The notes under the pieces are model-generated. The model worked only from the letters and a program-made list of their open reading frames with translations. It ran no database searches and was not told the origin of the DNA. Position numbers and translations under genes: made by a program. A stretch of DNA of 64,000 nucleotides from Pseudomonas sp. PB101 (GTDB lineage Bacteria; Pseudomonadota; Gammaproteobacteria; Pseudomonadales; Pseudomonadaceae). Positions 25,309 to 35,881 of the stretch are shown here, one piece after another (the first letter of the stretch is position 1; every line of letters starts with the position of its first letter). Location of the stretch: assembly GCF_009764265.1 (NCBI RefSeq), contig NZ_RWIR01000020.1, positions 61,001 through 125,000 on the forward strand, given 5' to 3'.

Positions 25309-26742
25309 ATGGAACTACATGTTGTCATCAACGGCCGCAAGGACCTGGCCGGCCAGCTGTACAACCAACTGCGCAGCGCCATCGAGTCCGGTCGCCTGAG
25401 CGCCGGGACGCAACTGCCGCCCAGCCGTTTGCTGGCCGAACAACTGGGCATTTCGCGCAAGACCATTTCCGACACCTACGCCCAGCTGACCTACGAAAAC
25501 TTCCTCACCGGGGTGGTTGGCAAAGGCACCTACGTCAATGCGCGCACTTCGAAGGTGCAGAGAAAACAGAACCACACCGAGCTTGGCGGCTTTGACGTGA
25601 TCGAGTCCTGGCGCAATCTGCCGGTATTTCTGCGTCATCCGACCCTGGAAGGCTCGCTGCGCTACGACTTCATTGGCGGCGCCACCAGCAAGGGCCAGTT
25701 CCCCCAGGATGACTGGCGACGCTGCACCTCCCATGCGCTGCGCCAGATCGCCGGCTCCAAGGGTTACTACAGCCTGCCCGAGGGCTTGCCGGCCCTGCGC
25801 AACGCCATTGCGCAGCACATCGCGTTCTCCCGCGGGGTCAATTGCCAGGATGAAGATGTCGTGGTGTGCAACGGCGCACAGCAGGCGCTGGACCTGATCG
25901 CCCGGGTGCTGATCAGCCCGGGCAGCCTGGTCGCCATGGAAGACCCCGGCTACCCGCCGGCGCGGCTGCTGTTCGGCACCCATGGCGCCACGGTGATGGG
26001 CGTACCGGTGGACGCCGAAGGCATCGTGGTCGACAGGATTCCCCGTGGCACGCGGCTGATCTACGTCACCCCTTCACACCAGTTCCCCCTCGGCATGCCC
26101 ATGAGTCAGGCGCGCCGGGTCGCACTGCTGGCCAAGGCCCATGAACTGGGCGCGATCATCATCGAAGATGACTACGACAGCGAGTTTCGCTACGAAGGCC
26201 GCCCCACCGATTCCCTGCAAAGCATGGATGAACGGGGGATCGTCGCTTATGTCGGGACCTTCTCCAAAACCCTGCTGCCGGAACTGCGGCTCGGCTATGC
26301 GATCCTGCCGCCGGCGATCCTGGAAGCCGTGGTGCGCGCCAAACAGCTCACCGACCTGCACACCTCGACCCTGCCGCAATGGGCGCTGGCCAAGTTCATC
26401 GCCGAAGGCTGCCTGCTCAAGCATATCCGCCGCTGCCATACGATCTATGCCGGGCGCCGCGAGCGGATCCTGGCGCGCATGGCCGGTGACCTTTCGCCCT
26501 GGTTCGAGGCGGTGCCGTCCACCGCCGGATTCCACATGGTGGTGATGTGCAAGGTGCCGATGGATATTCCATTGGTGATCGAACTGGCGAAAAAAGTCGA
26601 AGTCGGGCTCTATGCCATCGACAGCTTTTTCTATCAGCAAGCGCCCAGGGCCGGGCTTTTCTTCGGTTTTGGCGCCATCGAGACCCTCGACATCGACATC
26701 GCCCTGGACCGTTTGCGCGACATCCTGCAGCAGGTGGCCTGA
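25309..26742 (+). CDS. MocR/PdxR-type transcriptional regulator
   Basis: A 477-residue protein. Residues about 10-75 form a GntR winged helix (SAGTQLPPSRLLAEQLGISR, KTISDTYAQL). The rest is a fold-type I aminotransferase domain with AIIIEDDYDSEFRYEGRP and the PLP-lysine region VAYVGTFSKTLLPELRLGY. It should bind pyridoxal phosphate with an amino compound and regulate transcription. The GntR part sets the start at 25309, with GGAG about 10 bases upstream. The divergent AhpD-like gene is the most likely target. Confidence 0.92.
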   Translation: MELHVVINGRKDLAGQLYNQLRSAIESGRLSAGTQLPPSRLLAEQLGISRKTISDTYAQLTYENFLTGVVGKGTYVNARTSKVQRKQNHTELGGFDVIESWRNLPVFLRHPTLEGSLRYDFIGGATSKGQFPQDDWRRCTSHALRQIAGSKGYYSLPEGLPALRNAIAQHIAFSRGVNCQDEDVVVCNGAQQALDLIARVLISPGSLVAMEDPGYPPARLLFGTHGATVMGVPVDAEGIVVDRIPRGTRLIYVTPSHQFPLGMPMSQARRVALLAKAHELGAIIIEDDYDSEFRYEGRPTDSLQSMDERGIVAYVGTFSKTLLPELRLGYAILPPAILEAVVRAKQLTDLHTSTLPQWALAKFIAEGCLLKHIRRCHTIYAGRRERILARMAGDLSPWFEAVPSTAGFHMVVMCKVPMDIPLVIELAKKVEVGLYAIDSFFYQQAPRAGLFFGFGAIETLDIDIALDRLRDILQQVA

Positions 26743-26865
26743 CGGATTGGCCTGCGGCTTTATCCGGCGATTGGCTATTGGCGGTCCCGGGGGGCAGGCC
26801 TATCCTGCATAGGCGTTATCCCTCAATGAGCAGGATTCGTCCGGCCTGATTCAGGAGTGTGAGCA

Positions 26866-27159
26866 ATGTCCCAAGAAGTGATCAATACCGTACAGGTACA
26901 GGCCGCCGCCGGCCGCTCGGATGAACTGGGTAGGCAACTGCAAAAGATTGTCGAAACCCTGCGTGAACTACCGGGCTGCGATACTTATATGGTCGACCGC
27001 TGCCCCGAGGACACCAATCGCTGGACTGTCAGCGCGCGCTGGCAATCGGAAGAGGCCATGCGATCGCATTTCAACTGCCCGCAGGTCCAGGGTTTTATCA
27101 GCCTGATCGACAGTCAGCTGGCCAATGCCGTGGACTTCAACAGCTTTCCGATCGTCTGA
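26866..27159 (+). CDS. antibiotic biosynthesis monooxygenase (ABM) domain protein
   Basis: A 97-residue protein made of one ABM dimeric alpha-beta barrel (MSQEVINTVQVQAAAGRSDE ... WTVSARWQSEEAMRSHF). Members are quinol monooxygenases or heme-degrading proteins, and many have no known substrate. Its own hairpin follows 9 bases after the stop. No clear functional link with its neighbours. Confidence 0.85.
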   Translation: MSQEVINTVQVQAAAGRSDELGRQLQKIVETLRELPGCDTYMVDRCPEDTNRWTVSARWQSEEAMRSHFNCPQVQGFISLIDSQLANAVDFNSFPIV

Positions 27160-27167
27160 CCCATTCC

Positions 27168-27205
27168 TGTGGCGAGGGCGCTTGCTCCCTCGCCACAATT
27201 TTTTC
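27168..27205 (+). terminator. terminator of the ABM gene, made of a second REP type
   Basis: A perfect 11-bp stem (TGTGGCGAGGG with CCCTCGCCACA, loop of 8) followed by ATTTTTTC. The sequence GTGGCGAGGG...CTTGCTCCC is also a common Pseudomonas repeat, so the repeat may serve as the terminator. Confidence 0.75.
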
Positions 27206-27326
27206 GCCATTGGCCCCGCATTTTTCTTTGATTGGTCCCCTCGCCTTCCCCAATATTGGCTGTTTGATCGCTGGCGCTTGCGCACTACTGTTGCTCATGA
27301 CAACTCACCCACCGCAGGTAAGAACC

Positions 27327-27737
27327 ATGAATATGTTGCGCGTCTGTGCTGCCCCTTTTGCCGCCCTGGCCCTGATGCTCAGCGCATCGGCCTTTGCCCA
27401 CGACCCTTCGGAAAAGGTCACCGTCCTGCAGGACGAGATGCTGAAAAACACCCCGGGCAAAAAAGCGCTGATGATTGAAGTCGATTACCAGCCCGGTCAG
27501 TCGTCCATCGCCCACAAACACGATGGCACCGCCATGGCCTATGTCCTTTCGGGCGCAATCGTTTCCCAGGTCAAAGGCGAGCCGGCGAAAACCTACAAGG
27601 CCGGCGAGTTCTGGTACGAGCCGGCGGGGTCGGAACACCTGGTGTCGAAAAACGCCAGCGCGACCCAGCCGGCCAAGTTGCTGGTGTTCATGGTCTTGGC
27701 CCCGGACGAGAAAGTGTTGATCCCCTTGGAACACTGA
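27327..27737 (+). CDS. secreted cupin protein
   Basis: A 136-residue protein with signal peptide (PFAALALMLSASAFAHDP, cleavage near 24/25). It is a single cupin-2 barrel with motif 1 GQSSIAHKHDGTAMAYVLSG (His-x-His and downstream Glu-like positions) and motif 2 FWYEPAGSEHLV. A metal-binding barrel in the periplasm is expected; the ligand is unknown. The ATG at 27327 is chosen because the signal peptide starts there. A terminator follows at 27761. Confidence 0.88.
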   Translation: MNMLRVCAAPFAALALMLSASAFAHDPSEKVTVLQDEMLKNTPGKKALMIEVDYQPGQSSIAHKHDGTAMAYVLSGAIVSQVKGEPAKTYKAGEFWYEPAGSEHLVSKNASATQPAKLLVFMVLAPDEKVLIPLEH

Positions 27738-27760
27738 TGGCTGAACGTACAGCCATAAAT

Positions 27761-27793
27761 AAAAAGGCTCGATTCACGAATTCGGGCCTTTTT
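27761..27793 (+). terminator. terminator of the cupin gene
   Basis: AAAAAGGC at 27761-27768 pairs with GCCTTTTT at 27786-27793 around an imperfect inner stem, giving a U-rich 3' end. Works as written for the plus strand and possibly in both directions. Confidence 0.75.
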
Positions 27794-27965
27794 ATTTCCC
27801 GAGGCAATTAACCGCAGACGTTTAAACCGAACAAAACTATTGGTCACTGGATAAGCACGGAAATTGGCTATTTAAATAAAACATCCTGGGTTTAGTCTGG
27901 AGTCACCGCCGGCACAGCACCGGTAACTTCAACTTTCGACTGAATTGTTTCACTGGAGAAACACC

Positions 27966-28676
27966 ATGAAACTTGCACTTGCCAGTACGTTGACCATGGC
28001 TGTTGTTTTAACCGGTTGCTCGATTCCCACCGCGCCAACGGGGGGGCCTTCGCTCAATGGCATTTTCACCGAGCCGGTAGGTCGCAGTGCCAGCACCCTG
28101 ATCACCAACGGCAGCGATGTCTCGCTGGGCATTGTCTACAGCCAGAATACCCAGGACAACCGCGCCTATCTTCGCGACTACCAGGCCAACGCCGGCACCG
28201 GTTTCGGCCAGAGCCTGCTGGTACAGCCGATTCATGACGCCTACGTGAGCACCTCCAGGCCGGACATGGCCGTGGATTGGGTCAAGGCCTCCCTGCAGCG
28301 CCAGTTCGGCTCGGTGACCGTGTATCCGGACATGCAGAGCCTCAGGGCGGCGAAACCGGATGTGATGGCCGTGGTCGACACCCGCAGTCAACTGATCACA
28401 TCGCGCAGTTCGGATATCCAGTCGGATGTCAGTGCGGACTTCTACGACAAGAACTTTAACTACATCGGTACTGCACAAGGTCATGACGCCAAGGCACTCA
28501 GTCCGGTATGGGCCGACTTCAAACGCAGCGAGGACATAGTTGCCGATATTAATGAACAACAGAACATGCAAGTAAAGGCGCTGCAAAACTTTGACCAGTC
28601 ACTCAATAATTTACTGACCAGACCGACAAGTAATGTGTCAATGACAAACAACATGCCGGACAAGAAGTTGTATTAA
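27966..28676 (+). CDS. lipoprotein of unknown function
   Basis: A 236-residue protein with a lipobox at MAVVLTGC (Cys 18), so it is probably lipid-anchored to a membrane. The body has no family I recognise (TEPVGRSASTLITNGSDVSL near the start, KRSEDIVADINEQQNMQVK near the end). The 3' end is noticeably AT-richer than neighbouring genes. The ATG at 27966 is preceded by GGAG. It stands alone; about 170 bases upstream hold an A/T-rich promoter-like stretch. Confidence 0.78.
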   Translation: MKLALASTLTMAVVLTGCSIPTAPTGGPSLNGIFTEPVGRSASTLITNGSDVSLGIVYSQNTQDNRAYLRDYQANAGTGFGQSLLVQPIHDAYVSTSRPDMAVDWVKASLQRQFGSVTVYPDMQSLRAAKPDVMAVVDTRSQLITSRSSDIQSDVSADFYDKNFNYIGTAQGHDAKALSPVWADFKRSEDIVADINEQQNMQVKALQNFDQSLNNLLTRPTSNVSMTNNMPDKKLY

Positions 28677-28688
28677 GACGAATGGCCT

Positions 28689-28778
28689 CATCGCCAGCAA
28701 GCCGGCTCCTACAGGGATGTGTTGTTCATACAATATGCGACCGACGCAAAACTTGTAGGAGCCGGCTTGCTGGCGATG
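28689..28778. repeat. REPIN, cggc-arm type
   Basis: Arms TCGCCAGCAAGCCGGCTCCTAC and GTAGGAGCCGGCTTGCTGGCGA, near-perfect inverted pair across 90 bases. Confidence 0.92.
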
Positions 28779-28811
28779 TGGCCCGCCCAGACACCTCAAA
28801 ACCTGCAGACC

Positions 28812-28847
28812 AAAAAAAACCCCGCATCTCTCGATGCGGGGCTTTTT
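28812..28847. terminator. bidirectional terminator between the lipoprotein gene and gdhB
   Basis: 8-bp GC stem (CCCCGCAT / ATGCGGGG) with A-run before and CTTTTT after, so it can terminate transcription from both sides. It sits 15 bases after the gdhB stop on the minus strand. Confidence 0.88.
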
Positions 28848-28861
28848 CATTCAACGCCTGA

Positions 28862-31800
28862 TCAGGCAGCCGGTTCCAGCTCGGCGGCGACAGCGGCAGG
28901 CACTACCGCCTGACCGCTCAACGCCAGGTCCAGCAGTTCGCGGTTGGCCACCGCGTACATGGCGTAGTCGGTGCCGCTCGCGGCACGGATTTCCACCAGC
29001 ATGGCGCGCCAGCGCTCGATCATGCTCTCGTGCTGCGCTATCCACAGGGCAAGCCGTGTTTCCACGTCCTGGGTGCCGTCGCCCTGTTGCAGGACCGAGA
29101 TGGTGATCGCACGTTGCTGCCAGTCGACGTCATCGCGGAACGCTTCACGGGCCAGGGCCTGCCAGTTGTTTTCAACCGGCAGAGCGCTGATCTGTTGCAT
29201 GTACCAGGTGATGTCCAGCGCGCTGCCCACGGCGAAGTAGGCCTTGGCCACTTCGGCCGGATCCTGGCCAGTCACGTCGGAAGCCTCGATGATCGGCAGC
29301 AGGGTGTACAGGTGCGAAGTACCCGCCACCATGCGTGCCAACAACTCCGGCACCCCGGCTTCGACATACGCCTGATAGCGGGTCTGCCAGGTTTCGCGGA
29401 TCTCGCCACTGAGCAACTCGTCGAGCTTGAGACCCAACTCCTTCAGGTGCGGACCGAAGTGCGCGACGTCACGGGCAGCGTTCTGCTCGTTGCGACGGGC
29501 ACGCAGGAACCAGCGCGTGGCGCGACGGCCCAGGCGCATCAGCTCGTCCATCAGCTCCAGTTGCACGTCGGCGGAAACCTGGTAGTCCAGGTTCTCGATC
29601 TGACGGAACCAGTGCGGGAGGTGGAAAATGTCACGCACGATCACGTAGGCGCCGGCCACGTTCGCCGGGCTCATGCCGGTCGACTCTTTGAGTCGTTGAA
29701 CGAAGGTGATGCCCATGTGGTTGACCAGGTCGTTGGCGATCTGGGTGCTGACGATCTCGCGCTTCAGGCGGTGACGACGCATGGCCGCGGAGAACTTGCT
29801 CACCAGGGTTGGCGGGAAAGCGGTTTCCATGTCGCGGGTCAGGTAGTCGTCGTCCGGCACCAGGGAGCCCAGCAATTGCTCCTTGAGGTCGATCTTGCTG
29901 TACGAGATCAGCACCGACAGCTCGGCACGGGTCAGGCCATGGCCTTCAGCGACGCGCTCGTTGATGGCTTCCTCGGCCGGCAGGAACTCGATGGCGCGAT
30001 CCAGCTTGCCGCGGCCTTCCAGGTCGTTCATCAGACGCTTGTATTCGGCAATCCGCGGCAATGCACGGCGGGCCGCCAGGGACAGGGCCTGGGTCTGCTT
30101 GTAGTTGTTGCCCAGCACCAGACCACCGACTTCGTCGGTCATGCTCGCCAGCAACTCATTACGTTGCTTGTCGGTCATGTCGCCGGCCTGAACCACTTCG
30201 TTCAGCAGGATCTTGATGTTCACTTCGTGGTCGGAGCAGTCCACGCCACCGGCGTTGTCGATGAAGTCGGTGTTGGAACCGCCGCCATTGAGGCCGAACT
30301 CGACGCGACCCAGCTGGGTCATGCCCAGGTTGCCGCCCTCGCCCACGACCTTGCAGCGCAGTTCGTTGCCGTTCACGCGCAGTGCATCGTTGGCCTTGTC
30401 GCCGACATCGGCGTGGCTTTCAGTGCTGGCCTTGACGTAAGTACCGATACCGCCGTTCCACAGCAGATCCACCGGCGCTTTGAGCAAGGCGTTCAGCAGT
30501 TCGGTCGGGGTCAGCTTGTCGGCCGCGATGTCGAAGCGCTCTTTCATCTGCGGGGAAATCGCGATGCTCTTCGCGCTGCGCGAGAAGATGCCGCCGCCTT
30601 CGGACATGATGCTGGTGTCGTAGTCCGACCAGGCCGAACGTGGCAGATCGAACAGACGCTGACGTTCTGCGAAGCTGTTCGCAGGCTCAGGGTTCGGGTC
30701 GATGAAGATGTGCAGGTGGTTGAACGCAGCGACCAGTTGCAGCTTGTCGGACATCAACAAGCCGTTGCCGAACACGTCGCCGGCCATGTCGCCGACGCCA
30801 ACCACGGTGATGCTGTCTTCCTGGACATTGATGCCGCGCTCGCGGAAGTGGCGCTGTACGCCAACCCACGCGCCCTTGGCGGTGATGCCCATTTTCTTGT
30901 GGTCGTAACCGGCCGAACCACCGGACGCAAACGCGTCGCCCAGCCAGAAGCCGTAGTCGATGGCGATGCCGTTGGCGATGTCGGAGAAGGTTGCAGTGCC
31001 CTTGTCCGCGGCCACGACCAGGTACGGGTCATCGTCGTCATGACGCACGACGTTGGCCGGTGGCACCAGGGCGCCGTCCTTCAGGTTGTCGGTGATGTCC
31101 AGCAGACCGGAAATGAAGATGCGGTAGCAGGCGATGCCCTCGGCCGCGATCTCGTCACGGCTGCCGCCCAGTGGCAGGCGACGCGGCAGGAAGCCGCCCT
31201 TCGCACCCACCGGCACGATCACCGAGTTCTTCACTTGCTGGGCTTTTACCAGGCCCAGGACTTCGGTACGGAAGTCTTCTTCACGGTCGGACCAGCGCAG
31301 GCCGCCACGGGCCACGTTGCCGAAGCGCAGGTGCACGCCTTCGACGCGCGGCGAGTAGACGAAGATTTCGAACTTCGGTACAGGCTTGGGCAGTTCAGGG
31401 ATCAAGTGCGGGTTGAACTTGAAGCTGAAGTACGACTTGTTATGGCCGTTGGCATCGGTCTGATAGAAGTTGGTGCGCAGGGTGGCCTTGATCAGGTCAA
31501 GGTAGCGACGCAGGATGCGGTCTTCGTTCAGCACTGCAACGTCGTCCAGGGCAGCCAGAATCGCGTGTTCCAGGCGTTGCTGCTTGTCTTCCAGATCGTC
31601 GCCGGACAGCTTGCGCGCCAGGTAGAAACGGGTCTTGAACAACCGGGTCAGCTCGCGAGCGATGTCGGTGTGGTTGTTCAGGGTGCTGGCGATGTAGCCC
31701 AGGTCGAAGCCCAGACGGATCTGCTTCATGTAGCGGGCGTAGGCACGCAGCAGCGCGACGTCGCGCCATGGCAGGCCGGCGGTCAGCACCAGGCGGTTGA

Positions 31801-33757
31801 ACGCGTCGTTCTCGGCTTCGCCACGCACGATGTGGACAAAGGCGTCCTGCAGCGTGTCGTTGAGTTGCTGGATATCCAGCTCCAGGCCTTCGGCGGCGGT
31901 GAACGCGAAATCGTGAATCCAGAACTCGCGGCCGTTGTTGTGACGCAGGCGATACGGGAACTCACCCAGCACGCGCAGGCCGAGGTTTTCCAGGATCGGC
32001 AGGACGTCGGACAGCGCCAGCGGGGTATCGGCGTGGTACAGCTTGCAGTGCAGCATGCGCTGGCCGGACACCTGGCCCAGCGGCTGGTAGAAGCTCATCA
32101 CCAGCGGATTTTTTTCGTTGAGGCTCAGCAGGTGCTGCATGTCGACCACAGCCGAGTGGGCTGCAAAACGCTCGCGGTAACCGGCCGGGAAGCCTTTCGG
32201 AAAGTCAGCCAGCACGTTGGTGCCATGGGCTTCGCCGAAGCTTTCGACGGTCAGGGCGGCGTAGTCGTCCTGCCAGCTGCGGCAGGCCTGCACCACTTCT
32301 TTTTCCAGCAGCAGCGGGTCGATGTCGAGACGGTTTTTCGGGTCGACTCGCAGGATCAGCTGCACGCGGGCCAGCACGGATTCGGAGAAGAACGTCCAGA
32401 ACTCGCAGTCGCTCGCTTTCAGGCGATCCATCAGCACTTGCTGGATCTTCTGGCGCACTTCGGTGGAGTAGATGTCACGGGGCACGTAGGCCAGGCAGTA
32501 GCAGAAACGACCGTACGGGTCTTTGCGCAGGAACACGCGAATCTTGTTGCGCTCCTGGATCTGCACGATCGACATCACGGTGCTGAACAGCTCGTCCACC
32601 GGGGTCTGGAACAGATCGTCGCGCGGCAGCACTTCGAGCACCTGCGCCAGTTCCTTGCCCAGGTGAGCCTTGGCCTGGAAGCCGGAGCGGTGTTCGATTT
32701 CCTCGACCTTGCGGCGGATGTACGGGATCACCCGCACGCTCTCGCCATACACCGACGAGGTGTACAGGCCCATGAAACGGCATTCCTTGATGACCTTGCC
32801 GTTGGCGTCGATTTCGCGGATCGACACGTAGTCCGGGTAAGCCGGGCGGTGCACACGGCTTGGGTGCGCGGCCTTGGCGAACGACAACAGGGTCGGTTCG
32901 CGCAGGTAGTTCACGGCGTAGTCTTCGATGCGCAGGTCATCGTAGGTCAGGCCGGCACGCAGCAGCTTGGTCAGGCCAAGGAAGGAGTCCTTGTCGTAGA
33001 CGATGTGGCCGCCATCGGCTTCATCGCTGACCACGAACTCTTCGTAGCCGAGGAAGGTGAAGTGGTTACCCACCAGCCATTCCAGGAAACTCTTGATTTC
33101 GTTCTTTTCGTCGGCATCGACGGCGAACTGGCTGTTGTCCAGTTTGCTCAGGATGTCCTGGACCTTGGCCTTCATCGGCTCGAAATCGCCGACGGCCACG
33201 CGGACTTCACCGAGCACCTGCTCCAGCTCTTTGCTCAGGACATTGAGCTCGGCGGTGTTGGCGCAGCGGTCGATTTCCAGGTACATCAGCGATTCTTGCT
33301 GGATGTCATCGCCCTGGGTGCCTTTAGGCAGGATTTCCAGCAGCTCGCCCTTGCTGCCACGACGCACGCTGAGCACGGTGGTTTGCAGGGTATGGATGCT
33401 GTAGCCACGGCGGTTCAGTTCGGTACGCACCGAGTCCACCAGGAATGGCAGGTCGTGGTGCAGCACTTCGACCGCGGTGTGGGTCGACTGCCAGCCGTGG
33501 CGTTCGTAATCGGGGTTGTAGACGCGCACTTGCGGCTGCGCGTGATCAAAGCGCTCAAGCAGGCGCCATGCAGAAAGGGTGCAGCCAGCAAGGTCGGACA
33601 ACCGACGCTGGGTCAGCTCGTCAAGGGAAATGATGCCGAAGAATTGTTCAGCGAACAGCGCCACTTGTGGCAGTGCCTGTTCACTGATGTGCTGCGCCAG
33701 TGCCGCTTGCAGTTGGTGCTGGAAGTCGGCTTTGCTGGCTGCGGTGAAGAACGCCAT
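28862..33757 (-). CDS. gdhB: large NAD-specific glutamate dehydrogenase
   Basis: A 1631-residue protein of the 180-kDa GDH class (L-glutamate + NAD = 2-oxoglutarate + ammonia + NADH), used for glutamate catabolism. N-terminal regulatory half (ACT-like parts) runs to about 700. The catalytic part shows [28 protein letters not shown], the nucleotide region with [17 protein letters not shown], and a lysine-rich substrate site. Length is within the 1590-1650 range for the class. Start [13 protein letters not shown] is preceded by AGTACCACAGATG with no strong Shine-Dalgarno sequence seen. It is monocistronic with a terminator after the stop. Confidence 0.96.
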   Translation of the reverse strand: MAFFTAASKADFQHQLQAALAQHISEQALPQVALFAEQFFGIISLDELTQRRLSDLAGCTLSAWRLLERFDHAQPQVRVYNPDYERHGWQSTHTAVEVLHHDLPFLVDSVRTELNRRGYSIHTLQTTVLSVRRGSKGELLEILPKGTQGDDIQQESLMYLEIDRCANTAELNVLSKELEQVLGEVRVAVGDFEPMKAKVQDILSKLDNSQFAVDADEKNEIKSFLEWLVGNHFTFLGYEEFVVSDEADGGHIVYDKDSFLGLTKLLRAGLTYDDLRIEDYAVNYLREPTLLSFAKAAHPSRVHRPAYPDYVSIREIDANGKVIKECRFMGLYTSSVYGESVRVIPYIRRKVEEIEHRSGFQAKAHLGKELAQVLEVLPRDDLFQTPVDELFSTVMSIVQIQERNKIRVFLRKDPYGRFCYCLAYVPRDIYSTEVRQKIQQVLMDRLKASDCEFWTFFSESVLARVQLILRVDPKNRLDIDPLLLEKEVVQACRSWQDDYAALTVESFGEAHGTNVLADFPKGFPAGYRERFAAHSAVVDMQHLLSLNEKNPLVMSFYQPLGQVSGQRMLHCKLYHADTPLALSDVLPILENLGLRVLGEFPYRLRHNNGREFWIHDFAFTAAEGLELDIQQLNDTLQDAFVHIVRGEAENDAFNRLVLTAGLPWRDVALLRAYARYMKQIRLGFDLGYIASTLNNHTDIARELTRLFKTRFYLARKLSGDDLEDKQQRLEHAILAALDDVAVLNEDRILRRYLDLIKATLRTNFYQTDANGHNKSYFSFKFNPHLIPELPKPVPKFEIFVYSPRVEGVHLRFGNVARGGLRWSDREEDFRTEVLGLVKAQQVKNSVIVPVGAKGGFLPRRLPLGGSRDEIAAEGIACYRIFISGLLDITDNLKDGALVPPANVVRHDDDDPYLVVAADKGTATFSDIANGIAIDYGFWLGDAFASGGSAGYDHKKMGITAKGAWVGVQRHFRERGINVQEDSITVVGVGDMAGDVFGNGLLMSDKLQLVAAFNHLHIFIDPNPEPANSFAERQRLFDLPRSAWSDYDTSIMSEGGGIFSRSAKSIAISPQMKERFDIAADKLTPTELLNALLKAPVDLLWNGGIGTYVKASTESHADVGDKANDALRVNGNELRCKVVGEGGNLGMTQLGRVEFGLNGGGSNTDFIDNAGGVDCSDHEVNIKILLNEVVQAGDMTDKQRNELLASMTDEVGGLVLGNNYKQTQALSLAARRALPRIAEYKRLMNDLEGRGKLDRAIEFLPAEEAINERVAEGHGLTRAELSVLISYSKIDLKEQLLGSLVPDDDYLTRDMETAFPPTLVSKFSAAMRRHRLKREIVSTQIANDLVNHMGITFVQRLKESTGMSPANVAGAYVIVRDIFHLPHWFRQIENLDYQVSADVQLELMDELMRLGRRATRWFLRARRNEQNAARDVAHFGPHLKELGLKLDELLSGEIRETWQTRYQAYVEAGVPELLARMVAGTSHLYTLLPIIEASDVTGQDPAEVAKAYFAVGSALDITWYMQQISALPVENNWQALAREAFRDDVDWQQRAITISVLQQGDGTQDVETRLALWIAQHESMIERWRAMLVEIRAASGTDYAMYAVANRELLDLALSGQAVVPAAVAAELEPAA

Positions 33758-34271
33758 CTGTGGTACTCCGCTTGGGCTTGTTATTGATGAAAGCGTCGCG
33801 TGAAACCCCTTTCGGGGCTACGTTTCAAAGCTAGCCGTCACCCGGCTCCTGATTCTCGGGCAGAGGAAACAGGGTGACAGGTGGGTGAAGCTGGACGGGA
33901 CACTCAGGTCACATTCACCTTCCGTGAATGGGCATCTGCAAAAACGACTGGGCCGGGTGCGGCGCAATGTCTTTACGGGTGCTCATCCGTTGCGCAGCTT
34001 AACGAGTGCGGCAAGGCCCATGCTTGCGGTGCTGCGACATATTCGGTCATCGGTACGCTGCTCAAGGCATGCGCATCGAACAACACTAGCATTCGCACAG
34101 GAAAACGACGGTTATCCATCCGGTTTTACGGGACATCCGTACCAGAAATGACCAGTAACACACTGCCCGTTCACGACCCGGTCATCGACACTCGCACGAG
34201 CAGAAATATGCGCAGGCTGGCAGAATCGCCCTTTGTTGCGTTTACCACGCCCGTCGAGCCAGGAATTTCCC
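33758..34271. other. 514-base intergenic region, promoters of gdhB and the next gene
   Basis: No convincing gene or RNA seen. A small GC hairpin (ACCCCTTTCGGGGCT near 33805-33822) lies upstream of gdhB. The rest is ordinary chromosomal sequence that must hold the divergent promoters. Confidence 0.4.
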
Positions 34272-34625
34272 ATGAAAATGAAAACCGCCCTCTTGATCGT
34301 CAACCCTTGCGACGACGAGGAAGACAACATGGCCATGCTCTGCTGCCACAGCGACCAGGGCGAAATGTTCCTGATGAGTCGTTACCCGGACGAGGACGAA
34401 CTGGAAATCACCCTCGATGGCGAGCCTTCGACCCTCGACGGCGTGAAGGTCACCCTGAGCCCTGCCCTGTTGAAGATCGAAATCGCCGCGGCGGATGCCG
34501 ATGCGCTCAATGGCGATGATGTGCTGGAGATCACTCATAGCACCGATGCCGGGGATCTGGTGGAAGTTGAGTTGACCTTGAAGAACATTCTCAGGGGTAC
34601 TGGCACCTTCATTAGCGAAGTCTAA
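34272..34625 (+). CDS. conserved hypothetical protein
   Basis: A 117-residue acidic soluble protein (MKMKTALLIVNPCDDEEDNM ... RGTGTFISEV), beta-rich and without signal peptide or membrane helix. I do not recognise a family. It lies between gdhB and the second MoxR operon; I recall, without being able to check it here, a similar small gene between these loci in other Pseudomonas. AGGAA precedes the ATG at 34272. Confidence 0.72.
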   Translation: MKMKTALLIVNPCDDEEDNMAMLCCHSDQGEMFLMSRYPDEDELEITLDGEPSTLDGVKVTLSPALLKIEIAAADADALNGDDVLEITHSTDAGDLVEVELTLKNILRGTGTFISEV

Positions 34626-34643
34626 TGGCGTTCGGATGGGCCT

Positions 34644-34736
34644 CATCGCTGGCAAGCCAGCTCCCACAGTGATTGATGTGTTGCACAAATCGCACTCAAA
34701 CCGCTGAAACCTGTGGGAGCTGGCTTGCCAGCGATG
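34644..34736. repeat. REPIN, ctgg-arm type
   Basis: Arms TCGCTGGCAAGCCAGCTCCCAC and GTGGGAGCTGGCTTGCCAGCGA across 93 bases. It lies between the hypothetical gene and the MoxR promoter region. Confidence 0.92.
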
Positions 34737-34916
34737 GGGCCTGAACTGTCGACCCAAAACTCCCCCGCTGTAAAAATCCAGTGATTGCCCCACCCATTTC
34801 CCGCACTTTGCGCAAAATGCCGTTAGTCGCCGCCCCCCGCGATGGATTAAAGTAACGCCCCCGGCCCTGGCGCATTCCGAACGTCCTCGGCCACCCTTTT
34901 GCAGGAACAGTCATCG

Positions 34917-35876
34917 ATGGAACATCGTGAAGCGCTGCTCGCGCTGCGAACCTTTCTTTCAACGCAGATTCTCGGCCAGGAAAAGCTCGTTGAGCGCTTG
35001 CTCATCGCCCTGCTCGCCGACGGCCACATGCTGGTCGAAGGCGCCCCTGGCCTGGCCAAGACCAAGGCCATCAAAGAACTCGCCGAAGGCATCGAAGCTC
35101 AGTTCCACCGCATCCAGTTCACCCCCGACCTGTTGCCGGCCGACATTACCGGCACGGAAATCTACCGCCCGGAAACCGGCAGTTTCGTGTTCCAGCAGGG
35201 CCCGATCTTCCACAACCTGGTACTGGCGGACGAAATCAACCGTGCCCCGGCCAAGGTGCAGTCGGCGCTGCTCGAAGCCATGGGCGAGCGGCAAGTCAGT
35301 GTCGGGCGCAGCACCTATGAGCTGTCGCCACTGTTTCTGGTGATGGCCACGCAGAACCCGATCGAGCAGGAAGGCACCTACCCGCTGCCGGAAGCGCAGC
35401 TCGACCGCTTCCTGATGCACGTGAAGATCGGTTTCCCGGACGCGACCGTTGAACGCAAGATCCTGCAACAGGCCCGCGGCGAAGCCCTGAACGGCGAAGC
35501 CAAGCCTGAGCGTCGGGTGACCCAACAGACGATCTTCGCCGCGCGCAAGGAAATCCTCGGCCTGTACATGGCCGACGCCGTGGAGGAATACCTGGTGCAA
35601 CTGGTCATGGCCACCCGCATCCCGGCCAAGTTCGACCCCGAGATGGCCGAATGGATCGCCTACGGCGCCAGCCCGCGCGGCTCGATTGCCCTGGACCGCT
35701 GCGCCCGCGCCCACGCCTGGCTGGCCGGGCGTGATTTCGTCAGCCCGGAAGACATCCAGGCCGTGCTGTTCGACGTGCTGCGCCATCGCATCATTCTTTC
35801 CTTTGAAGCCGAAGCCGCCGGCATCGATCAGGACCGCGTGGTCCAGCGGATTCTCGACGTCGTAGCCGTCGCTTGA
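34917..35876 (+). CDS. MoxR-family AAA+ ATPase (second copy)
   Basis: A 319-residue ATPase with intact P-loop EGAPGLAKT (41-49), Walker B LVLADEINR (about 101-109) and sensor MATQNPIEQEGTYPLPEAQ. First gene of a six-gene operon with 5-base or smaller gaps and overlaps. About the same domain pattern as the copy at 7730, but here the P-loop glycine is retained. The start at 34917 has AGGA about 12 bases upstream. Confidence 0.94.
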   Translation: MEHREALLALRTFLSTQILGQEKLVERLLIALLADGHMLVEGAPGLAKTKAIKELAEGIEAQFHRIQFTPDLLPADITGTEIYRPETGSFVFQQGPIFHNLVLADEINRAPAKVQSALLEAMGERQVSVGRSTYELSPLFLVMATQNPIEQEGTYPLPEAQLDRFLMHVKIGFPDATVERKILQQARGEALNGEAKPERRVTQQTIFAARKEILGLYMADAVEEYLVQLVMATRIPAKFDPEMAEWIAYGASPRGSIALDRCARAHAWLAGRDFVSPEDIQAVLFDVLRHRIILSFEAEAAGIDQDRVVQRILDVVAVA

Positions 35877-35881
35877 CCCCG

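Noticed and set aside
29030..33787. A 1585-codon plus-strand frame antisense to gdhB
   Set aside because: Long antisense frames are common opposite high-GC genes. The residues (rich in His, Gln, Val, Gly) resemble no family and the minus-strand protein is unmistakable.
33881..34519. A 212-codon plus-strand frame after gdhB
   Set aside because: It overlaps the supported gene at 34272-34625 in another frame and has no recognisable domain or ribosome-binding site.
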